From Paraburkholderia sp. (GTDB lineage: Bacteria > Pseudomonadota > Gammaproteobacteria > Burkholderiales > Burkholderiaceae): a stretch of DNA of 64,000 bases. Under the pieces are notes generated by a model. It had not been told where the DNA came from, made no database searches, and saw nothing but the letters and a program-made list of their open reading frames with translations. Where the stretch lies: NCBI RefSeq assembly GCF_024281035.1, contig NZ_JAMXLH010000016.1, forward strand, positions 120,160 to 184,159, given 5' to 3'. The position numbers were made by a program, and so were the translations under genes. This document shows positions 1 through 6,788 of this stretch, piece after piece (position 1 is the stretch's first letter; every line of letters starts with the position of its first letter).

Positions 1-1757
1 GTCCATTCGCCCATGTAGCCGAGCATCGTCAGCACGGCTTCCTCATCCTTCGTGTCGCGCTGGTCCGGGATCACGACCGCCGTGCCCGCGAGGTCGGCGA
101 GCCGCGTGAACGGGAAGCCGCTGTTGGCGAAGTACGCGAGATTCGGCAGTCCCGTGTAGTGCGCGAAGGCGCTGAAGTCGACGGACGAATCGGGATCGAT
201 GGCCGCACGCGCGACATCGGCGGCTGTCGCGGTGCACAGGCCGGTCTTCTGCGAATCGATGTGAAAGAGGAACTGGAACTGGTTGTTGCTGCCGACGCGA
301 AACGCGGGGATGTCCACTTCGTTCGTCGCGCGTGCTTCTGTGCCGGAGAGCAGCGGCACGCTGATGCGCGCCTCGTTCAGCCGCCGCGTGACCGGTTTGA
401 GCCGCTCCGAGCGCACGAGCTGATCGTTGATGCTGACGTTGAGCACGGAGTCGTTGTAGGTGGACGGCGCCGTATAGCGGTAGCGCAGATCGAGCGCGAC
501 GTTACGCTGGGCCCACGCATAGAGATCGGCGGGCACGCGCAGGTTTACGCGGATCGCAGGCGGGTTGTAGCCCGACACCTGAAGCTGCTGCGGATCGCTC
601 ACGAGCTGCCGGAACAGCACGGGGCGATCGGTCGGTACCCAGCTCGGCGCGTCGTAAGGCTTGCGGGCAGGGCCGGGATCGACGGATTTCACGGTCACGC
701 TGCTGCCCGCCATGCCCGCCTGGCCGAGTACGAGCGCGTAGGCGGCGGTCTGCAGCTCGTCGGGCGTGCGGCCCGCGAGCACCAGCAGCTTGCGGCCGGA
801 GTGCGGATCGGCGGCCGGATTGGGCATCACGGACACCGTCGGGCCCTTGATTTCCGGCAGCGTCAGTCCTTCGGGCATCTGACCCGGCAGCACGAGCGCG
901 ATGGCGTTGGCGTCGGGCGGGGCCGTGCGCACCACCGGGAAACGCACGCCGCGATAGCTCGCCAGCACGCCGAGCCACGACGCGACGACGCCCGCCGCGC
1001 GCAGCGTGGGCACGCCTGCGTTGCCGGCCAGCACGAACGGCACGCGCACGAGGCTGTTGTCGTGGCGGTCGAAGAACGGCACCGGAAGCAATGAGAGACT
1101 GTCCGGCAGGACGACGCGCGCCGTCTGAAGCGTAAGCGTGGTGGCGGTGCTCACGTCGGTCCAGAGGCTGGAATGATAGGGGTCTTCGCAATGATCGAGC
1201 GTGTAGTGCGCGATCATCTGCACGCTGATCCGGTTGAAATCGGTGAAAAGGCGCGGGTCGAGGTCGATTTCGCTCGTCACGGGACGGCCCGCGAGTTCTT
1301 TCACGAGCGGAATCGTCGCCACGACTTCGTCGTTCACGAAAATTCGCAAATGCGACAGCGAATAAATCAGCGACGGGGAGTAGGTGTAAACGAGCTTGAG
1401 CTTTGCGCCGGTCACGATTTCGTCGGTGCGCACGCCGACGTTCATCGTGTCCCTCGGGTCGAGGCCGCGCAACAGCATCGGCCCGTAGCGGCCCATCTGG
1501 CGCAGCGTGTAGACGCGCTCGCGGGTTGGACCGGGCGGCGTCGGCTCGCCCGCTTCCGCAACCGCCGTGGCAGGCGCGGTCTGGATGACCGCCGGGCCAG
1601 TGGGCGCTCCGGTGGCCGAAACAGGGGCCGATGCAGGTGCCGATGCAGTGATCGGCGCAGGCGTGCTGGCGGCGGGCGCAGTGGCCGCCAACAGGCTCGA
1701 GGCCAGAAGCAGACCGGCGACGAGGGCGCCGGAACCAATGTGAACAGAAACTCGCAT
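1..1757 (-). CDS. bcsB: Cellulose synthase regulatory subunit BcsB (C-terminus cut by window edge)
   Basis: Periplasmic, membrane-anchored partner of the BcsA cellulose synthase; it guides the growing glucan across the periplasm. The frame is open from 1757 to the window edge, about 585 residues, so the C-terminal part and membrane anchor are missing. It starts with a signal peptide (basic RVSVHIGSG, then an Ala/Leu-rich core) followed by a long Ala/Pro/Thr-rich linker to about residue 75. Beyond it lie jelly-roll-type segments, including the family-typical CEDPYHSSLW near residue 200. ATG 1757 is preceded on the minus strand by an AAGGGG ribosome site at good spacing. bcsA would be expected upstream on the same strand but is absent: 1758-3172 is non-coding, so the rest of the bcs genes probably lie to the left or elsewhere. 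The BcsB assignment is firm. Confidence 0.9.
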   Translation of the reverse strand, partial: MRVSVHIGSGALVAGLLLASSLLAATAPAASTPAPITASAPASAPVSATGAPTGPAVIQTAPATAVAEAGEPTPPGPTRERVYTLRQMGRYGPMLLRGLDPRDTMNVGVRTDEIVTGAKLKLVYTYSPSLIYSLSHLRIFVNDEVVATIPLVKELAGRPVTSEIDLDPRLFTDFNRISVQMIAHYTLDHCEDPYHSSLWTDVSTATTLTLQTARVVLPDSLSLLPVPFFDRHDNSLVRVPFVLAGNAGVPTLRAAGVVASWLGVLASYRGVRFPVVRTAPPDANAIALVLPGQMPEGLTLPEIKGPTVSVMPNPAADPHSGRKLLVLAGRTPDELQTAAYALVLGQAGMAGSSVTVKSVDPGPARKPYDAPSWVPTDRPVLFRQLVSDPQQLQVSGYNPPAIRVNLRVPADLYAWAQRNVALDLRYRYTAPSTYNDSVLNVSINDQLVRSERLKPVTRRLNEARISVPLLSGTEARATNEVDIPAFRVGSNNQFQFLFHIDSQKTGLCTATAADVARAAIDPDSSVDFSAFAHYTGLPNLAYFANSGFPFTRLADLAGTAVVIPDQRDTKDEEAVLTMLGYMGEW

Positions 1758-2460
1758 TGCAACCAGCCCCTTCTTGTCGATATGGCGGCGGCGAATTGCT
1801 CCGGGGTAGCGAGCGTCTGGAATACGGGTTGCGCGACGTTTTCTACCCTGATCCTGATCGTGGTCCTGCCTGAATCCTCAGGGGAGTGTATCGGAGAGCG
1901 TCGATACGCGATTTTCTTGTGCACGGGCGACCGGGGCTAACGTTGGCTGCGCAGTCATCGAAGAGAAATCGCGCGTTTGGACGCGAGGCGGCATGGCAAT
2001 TGCTGGAGAAGCGTAGCGTTCGAATTACGTCACCCACGGTGCGTGCGCGAACGTGTCGGGCGATTCCCTACTCGATCCCATCAGCCTGAAACGTTGCGCG
2101 CGCATCGTCGTAAATCCCATCCGTTGCGCGCGGACTTTGGCAATTTGCTAATGATCCAGATGATTGCCATGTTTGATTGGCGGCGATCCGGTCGCCAGCG
2201 TGTTGAGTCGTCTACCTGAACATGTTCAAAGAACCATCTCCGACGCGGGCAGCGCCACGGCCCCGTAACTGCAAACGTTGCGCGTGTCCGGGGCGTCATG
2301 CCAAAACGCGGCACTTTTCGGCAGCCCGCTAGAACGGGCCGGACCGGGCGCGTTATGCTCATGCCGGCCCACACAACCACAAGAATGATGAGAACGGGTA
2401 GAGCGCGATAGATCCCGCGGCTTTGGCGTCGAGTCGACTGGATTGCGCAATTTTTCTAAA

Positions 2461-2499
2461 TTAACAATAGTTAAGATTTGTCTGGTGGTTGAAATCAAC
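2461..2499. promoter_or_regulatory. Pair of short inverted repeats, candidate operators
   Basis: TTAAC-AATA-GTTAA at 2461-2474 and GTTGA-AA-TCAAC at 2488-2499 lie 14 bases apart in an AT-rich tract upstream of the acyl/polyketide cluster. Both have perfect 5-bp arms, the size of LysR- or TetR-type half sites. Role is inferred from position only. Confidence 0.3.
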
Positions 2500-2551
2500 G
2501 CGCTCTGGTAACCTCTTTTTACTCAGTACCCACAAACAATTCGAAGGGCAG

Positions 2552-2578
2552 CGCCAAATCGATCATCACGGTTTGGCG
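2552..2578. promoter_or_regulatory. Inverted repeat CGCCAAA / TTTGGCG
   Basis: Perfect 7-bp arms (2552-2558 and 2572-2578) with a 13-bp spacer in the leader upstream of the cluster. It has no poly-T tail, so it could be an operator or an RNA hairpin. It is about 600 bp from the first gene. Confidence 0.3.
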
Positions 2579-3172
2579 TCGTTGTTGAAATATTGAACGC
2601 CGTTGCATTGCGCGGGGCATCACCAGGCATCTGAGGTACAAGAAATAAATGAATAGCGTCACCGAACAGAATCACCTTGGGCGCAATACCAGAATGGCCG
2701 GCTCGGCCAGCCCACTTGAAGCGAGTCGCAATGTCACCGCAATGGCAGGCGCAGGGCCTGCTTCATCCACAGGTGAACAATCTCATTCGATATTTCATAG
2801 GCGATCGCACTGTCATGCACGGTCGCCAGAATAACGGCAATTGCCAGAGCACCGTCGTCCGTTGACGAAAGGACGTTTCGGCGGTCAGGCTTCGCCGGGT
2901 ATGTCCGCCGGGTACGTTAATACGCAGACGCATGAAGATTGCCTCGAGTTGTAATCGGAATAATAAGGAATGCAGAAAACGTAATGAACTGGCAAGCCGC
3001 TTGCCCGGTCCGAGAGCGACGCCTCGTGTGCGCCGCCTCCAGCGTGCGTCCGCCGGTTGACGGCTGATCAATGCCCTGAACTTGCGGATATCCGGATTGC
3101 GTGCCCTGATGGTGAAAGCCCGAGCTTTCGCCGGGAATCCTGCGACCTTGAATCGAGTGAACTGAGAAGAGC

Positions 3173-3541
3173 ATGCATATAGGCATAGATATTGTGGAAA
3201 ACGAGCGGATTAGCCGTGCTCTGAATAGAAGCGGACAAGCCTTCTTTGAAAAGTTCACGTCCCAGGAGGAAAGGCTGCAGGAGTCAATGAGCGATAGCAA
3301 CATTGAACGCCTGGTGGGCATCTGGGCAAGCAAGGAAGCCGCGGTCAAGGCTTTGGGCACGGGTTTTCGGAATGGAATCGTGTTTCACGACATCAGGATA
3401 TGCCACGGCTCTCTGGGTGAGCCGTACTACACGTTTCACGGTGAATTTAAAAAAATCATGGCCAGTAAGGGGTTAAACAGTGCAACTTTGAGCATCTCCC
3501 ATTGCGGAACGCACACGGTCGCTGTTGCCATATTGAGCTGA
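3173..3541 (+). CDS. AcpS-type 4'-phosphopantetheinyl transferase
   Basis: Transfers the phosphopantetheine arm of CoA to a serine of an acyl carrier protein. At 122 residues it has the size of the AcpS family. Visible motifs are GIDIVE with the metal-ligand Asp6, the signature WASKEAAVKALGTG (51-64, Glu55 and Lys59) and the C-terminal SISHCG (107-112). It is the first gene of the 17-kb set, 28 bp before the ketoreductase gene and about 1.4 kb before the acyl carrier protein, which is its likely substrate. Being dedicated, it is probably additional to the housekeeping acpS. ATG 3173 has only a weak purine-rich ribosome site. Codon use is more AT-rich than in the glc genes further right. Confidence 0.88.
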   Translation: MHIGIDIVENERISRALNRSGQAFFEKFTSQEERLQESMSDSNIERLVGIWASKEAAVKALGTGFRNGIVFHDIRICHGSLGEPYYTFHGEFKKIMASKGLNSATLSISHCGTHTVAVAILS

Positions 3542-3569
3542 TCAATAGTGCTTTTGTTCTGGAATTCAT

Positions 3570-4325
3570 ATGGGTTTTTATTCAGATCTTTCCGGTAAGA
3601 ATGTCGTTGTAACCGGCGCGAGCGGAGATATCGGACTGGCTGTCTGCAGGAAGTATCTCGATCTTTCCAGCCGGGTTTTCGCCATTTACAACAGCTCGCC
3701 AGGCGGGCTCGAAAAACTCGCCAGCGAGCATGAAAACGGCGCGCTGTTGAGCATGGAGCAATGCGACGTGTCGGATCAGGGCGATGTCGAGCGTCTGGCG
3801 AAAAAACTGGAGAGAGAGGCAGGCAAGGTGGACGTGCTCGTGAACAACGCGGGCATCTGCAAGGACAACCTGTTCTCGGTGATGAGCTACGAAGATTTCG
3901 ACAACGTCGTCAAAGTCAATCTTTACGGAACGTTCAATCTCTGCAGATCGTTGCTGCGTCTGTTGCGGTCCTCGGGCCAGGCGAGCGTCGTCAACGTGGC
4001 GTCCGTCTCGGGCGTCACCTCGAGTTTTGGCCAGTCGAACTACAGCGCGGCCAAGGCAGGCGTGATCGGTTTTACCCGCACGATTGCGAGCGAATTCGCA
4101 TCTAAAGGCATTCGCATCAATGCGGTGGCGCCCGGCATGATCGAGTCGCGGATGGTCAAGAAAGTGCCCCGGCAGATCGTGCGCGCCATTGTCGACGCGA
4201 TTCCGGTGAAGCGGATGGGGCGTGTGGACGAGGTTGCGAACATCGTGGCTTTCCTCAGTTCCGATTCGGCGAGCTATATCGTCGGTCAGACCCTGGTGGC
4301 CGACGGCGGACTGGTAATGCGTTAA
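3570..4325 (+). CDS. 3-oxoacyl-ACP reductase, FabG-type SDR
   Basis: Short-chain dehydrogenase of 251 residues that would reduce the beta-keto group of an ACP-bound chain with NAD(P)H. The Rossmann motif TGASGDIG is at 15-22, NNAG at 92-95, the catalytic serine around 145-147 and YSAAK at 158-162. The C-terminus carries the FabG-like VGQTLVADGG. The gene lies between the AcpS and dehydratase genes (28 bp and 16 bp gaps), so it is very likely the ketoreduction step of this pathway rather than housekeeping fabG. The exact substrate is not shown by the sequence. Confidence 0.9.
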   Translation: MGFYSDLSGKNVVVTGASGDIGLAVCRKYLDLSSRVFAIYNSSPGGLEKLASEHENGALLSMEQCDVSDQGDVERLAKKLEREAGKVDVLVNNAGICKDNLFSVMSYEDFDNVVKVNLYGTFNLCRSLLRLLRSSGQASVVNVASVSGVTSSFGQSNYSAAKAGVIGFTRTIASEFASKGIRINAVAPGMIESRMVKKVPRQIVRAIVDAIPVKRMGRVDEVANIVAFLSSDSASYIVGQTLVADGGLVMR

Positions 4326-4341
4326 GGCTGGAGAGGAAATT

Positions 4342-4938
4342 ATGTCGAGATCGGAAAGAAGTATTACCACGGCGCAATTGCTGCAAAAAATCGGGGCGTG
4401 GCGCTCCCCCATCTTCATGGTTGACCGTATTGAAGAGTTTGCTCCGGGGGAGAAGGGGCATATCGTTGTCGCCAAGCACGTTACGTTCAACGAACCCTAT
4501 ATCGAGGCTCATTTTCCCGGCAATCCGGTCATGCCCGGCGTGATGATTGCCGAAATCTTCGGGCAGGCGAGCGAGTATTTCAGCCTGCTCGACGACTTTT
4601 GCCGTGCCTACGCACAGGCATCGAACCAGGCGTTGAAAAAGGGCGATGACGTTAGCCGTGCATTGAACACGCCGGAAGGCGAGAAGATCATCTTGCAGGA
4701 ACGCGAGCGGATTGCCGGCTTTCTCGCCGCACAGGACCTGAAGTTCAAGAAAGTGGTCTATCCGGGCGACACGATCCACGTTGAGAGCGCACTCAGTTTT
4801 TCGGACGTGCACGGGTTCCATCACTACAAGGTGGAAGCGCGAGTCGGACGACATGTCGTAGCGGAAGGAAAGGTCATCAACTTCCGGGCTGAGCGGGAAG
4901 CGATCATCGCCAAGAAGAATTCGGGTGTTTCAAGGTAA
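4342..4938 (+). CDS. 3-hydroxyacyl-ACP dehydratase, FabZ-like hot-dog protein
   Basis: Would remove water from the 3-hydroxyacyl-ACP made by the preceding reductase. The active-site region EAHFPGNPVMPGVMIAE gives the catalytic His57 and Glu71, and the late strand KFKKVVYPGDTIHVES matches the FabZ fold. At 198 residues it is some 45 longer than typical FabZ. The extra length is a charged helical stretch (about residues 80-118) inserted after the central helix. Start ATG 4342 follows a strong GGAGAGGAA site. It sits 16 bp after the ketoreductase and 23 bp before the carrier protein. Confidence 0.88.
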   Translation: MSRSERSITTAQLLQKIGAWRSPIFMVDRIEEFAPGEKGHIVVAKHVTFNEPYIEAHFPGNPVMPGVMIAEIFGQASEYFSLLDDFCRAYAQASNQALKKGDDVSRALNTPEGEKIILQERERIAGFLAAQDLKFKKVVYPGDTIHVESALSFSDVHGFHHYKVEARVGRHVVAEGKVINFRAEREAIIAKKNSGVSR

Positions 4939-4961
4939 CAGTGCTGAAGGGAAGCAGAACA

Positions 4962-5300
4962 ATGAACGACGCAATTGAAGGAAAAGTGAACGAGGCAATT
5001 GAACAGCGCAAGATCGTGCTGGAAAAGATCAAGTCGGGCCTGATTCACCGTTTGAATCTCCACCAGACGGTCGACCAGATCGATGACGACACGCCTTTGT
5101 TCGGCAGCGGGCTCAAGCTGGATTCCGTCGACGCAACCGAAATCATCGTGTTGCTCGATGAGGCATTCGGCATTCGCGTCTCGGAAGGCGACGACCCGTC
5201 CTATATGCGCAACATCAATACGCTCGCGGCGTTTGTCCTGAGCCGGCAGCGCGAACAGGAAGCGGCTGCAGCGGACGAAGCGGACGAAGCGGATGCATAA
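4962..5300 (+). CDS. Acyl carrier protein
   Basis: Carrier protein of 112 residues that holds the growing chain on a phosphopantetheine arm. The attachment site is Ser55 in KLDSVDATEI, preceded by the usual D-PLFGSGL context. The C-terminus (about residue 97 on) is an unusual Glu/Ala/Asp-rich tail ending in repeated DEA units. ATG 4962 was chosen over GTG 4941 because AAGGGAAG lies at the right distance before it. It would be the substrate of the AcpS-type enzyme at 3173 and the partner of all the cluster's reductases and synthases. Confidence 0.92.
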   Translation: MNDAIEGKVNEAIEQRKIVLEKIKSGLIHRLNLHQTVDQIDDDTPLFGSGLKLDSVDATEIIVLLDEAFGIRVSEGDDPSYMRNINTLAAFVLSRQREQEAAAADEADEADA

Positions 5301-5349
5301 GTCAGGCGCCTGACGAACAAACAGAAACAACCAGAGTTGAGGAATCGAA

Positions 5350-6627
5350 ATGAGTGCGTTGGAAAGCCTGCATATCAAGAACGGCGCCGCGATGGGCACC
5401 CGCAATGGCGTGAGCGTGCCGCTGAATTACAACCAGCCGGAAGCGGAACGTGTCGCAATGCGCAAGACTATTCTGCTGACCGATTATTCGCATCTGGGGA
5501 TGGCCGAGATCTCCGGGGAAGGCGCGTATGAACTGCTGAACCTGATGGTTGCGGGCGATGTGGGCTCGATTCGCGACGAACAGGGCATGTACACGATCAT
5601 CCTGAACAACGAGGGAGAAATTATCTCCGACGTGTATATCCTGTGCGACGACGAGCGTTTCATCGTGATGTCCGAATGGCTTACGGGCGACGCAATCAGC
5701 GAAATGATGAAGCACCTGCTCGAACAGCACGGGAGTGAATTCGAGGAAATCGGGCACATCGGTTCGCTGGGCGACAGCCTGGGCGTGCTTCATTTCGAAG
5801 GGCCCTATAGCTGGGAATTGCTGGCGGAAATGTACGGCATGGACGTGCTGGGCCTGCCGTTTCAGGAACACATGCACGTCGGCGACGATGAAATCCTGTT
5901 CCGCGCGGGGGAGCATGGCGAGTACTCGTACAAGCTGATCGCAAACAACGACCGCCTGGAAGCGATCTGGGAACAGGCAGTACAAGCGGGTGAGAAATAT
6001 GACATGGCGGTGGGCGGTCTGGATTATCAACGCGATGTGCGTTTGGAGAACCCCTGCTGGGAACCGGACGTGTTCAATGAATTTTCGCGTTGCCCGATTC
6101 AATTGCAGATGCAATGGACGGTGCGCTACGACAAGGATCAATTCAAGGGCAAGGACGCGCTGAATTCGGTTCTCGGGCGAGGCGTGGAGCGGCGTGCGGT
6201 CGGTTTCTCGATCGAGGGCGCAGCCCCGGCGGATGTCGCGCGCGGCGACAAGGTTTATGTGGGCGAGAGCGAGATCGGCGTGGTCATCACGTGTGGCTAC
6301 TCGAAAGACATCGGGGCGACGGTCGGTCGACTGCTGCTGGATGCAGCCTACGCTTACGCCGACCTCGACCAATACGAGGTGCAAACCTGTTCGGGCCGCC
6401 TGAACCTCAAAACGACGGCGGTGCCGATCTATCGGAACTTCAGTTTCCTGATCAATCCGTCTGAGCATAGCTACGTGGATAGCTCCCGCCCCAAACATCT
6501 GCTTGAGCAGCTGGAGTGGCAGGCCGCGGCAAAAGCGAAGGCCGAAAAAGAACTGGCCGATAAGGAACTAGCCGATAAGGAACTGGCAGAGGCGCAGCAG
6601 GCTGAGGCGCAGCGGGTTCAGGCTTGA
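5350..6627 (+). CDS. GcvT-like aminomethyltransferase / folate-dependent C1 enzyme
   Basis: A 425-residue protein of the GcvT/DmdA/YgfZ superfamily, which binds tetrahydrofolate and moves one-carbon units. Features seen are an N-terminal DYSHLGMAEISGEGAYELLN (the family's D-S-H-x-G segment), a middle EHGEYSYKL stretch like the family's G-E-x-G-Y/F motif, and a C-terminal barrel domain (about residues 285-370) with VGESEIGVVITCGYS like GcvT's G-x-VTSG motif. From about residue 385 it ends in a charged KELADKELADKELAE repeat helix not expected in GcvT. There are no gcvH or gcvP neighbours, so glycine cleavage is unlikely. Lying 49 bp after the carrier-protein gene, it may add or remove a methyl or C1 group on the chain. 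That role is inference. Confidence 0.75.
   Translation: MSALESLHIKNGAAMGTRNGVSVPLNYNQPEAERVAMRKTILLTDYSHLGMAEISGEGAYELLNLMVAGDVGSIRDEQGMYTIILNNEGEIISDVYILCDDERFIVMSEWLTGDAISEMMKHLLEQHGSEFEEIGHIGSLGDSLGVLHFEGPYSWELLAEMYGMDVLGLPFQEHMHVGDDEILFRAGEHGEYSYKLIANNDRLEAIWEQAVQAGEKYDMAVGGLDYQRDVRLENPCWEPDVFNEFSRCPIQLQMQWTVRYDKDQFKGKDALNSVLGRGVERRAVGFSIEGAAPADVARGDKVYVGESEIGVVITCGYSKDIGATVGRLLLDAAYAYADLDQYEVQTCSGRLNLKTTAVPIYRNFSFLINPSEHSYVDSSRPKHLLEQLEWQAAAKAKAEKELADKELADKELAEAQQAEAQRVQA
6550..6591 (+). repeat. 15-bp tandem repeat inside the GcvT-like gene
   Basis: Two near-identical 15-bp units (6550-6564 and 6565-6579, one base different) and a partial third unit (6580-6591) encode the ELADK repeats of the C-terminal helix. 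The array is in frame, so unit gain or loss would change tail length without breaking the gene. Confidence 0.75.
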
Positions 6628-6660
6628 GGCCTGGCATTCCTGGATGAGGGCATGAGAGAC

Positions 6661-6686
6661 CGGTTCGGGATGTTCGTCCCGGACCG
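6661..6686 (+). terminator. Hairpin between the GcvT-like and KS-CLF genes
   Basis: CGGTTCGGGA / TCCCGGACCG form a 10-bp stem (one G-T pair) with a 6-base loop. It lies in the 161-bp gap that divides the cluster into front and back parts. There is no T-run after it, so it could be an attenuator, an mRNA processing site or a weak terminator. A second short inverted repeat, GTGACA / TGTCAC (6742-6747 and 6756-6761), lies just before the next gene and may be an operator. Confidence 0.4.
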
Positions 6687-6788
6687 CTGTGGGAAGTACA
6701 CCTCTTCCCCCGAATACCCCTGAAAGCGCCGCTCTCGCAAGGTGACACTCCAATCTGTCACACCCTTATCGTTAGCTAAACCAAGATT

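Larger units (their letters stand above)
1758..3172. other. Non-coding leader between bcsB and the acyl/polyketide cluster
   Basis: About 1.4 kb without a convincing gene. Short open frames here (for example 2649-2834 +, 2763-3071 -) lack ribosome sites and coding-like composition. Base composition is uneven, with an AT-rich stretch around 2450-2620 that carries several short inverted repeats listed separately. The region probably holds the bcsB promoter at its left end and the promoter and control sites of the 3173-20323 gene set at its right end. No specific promoter could be assigned. Confidence 0.5.

Noticed and set aside
1442..1924. A minus-strand frame overlapping the bcsB start
   Set aside because: It is in a different frame from bcsB, and after residue 60 its sequence is an Arg/Pro-rich shadow.
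2649..2865. Two overlapping short plus-strand frames in the cluster leader
   Set aside because: They overlap in different frames, lack convincing ribosome sites and have no protein-like sequence pattern.
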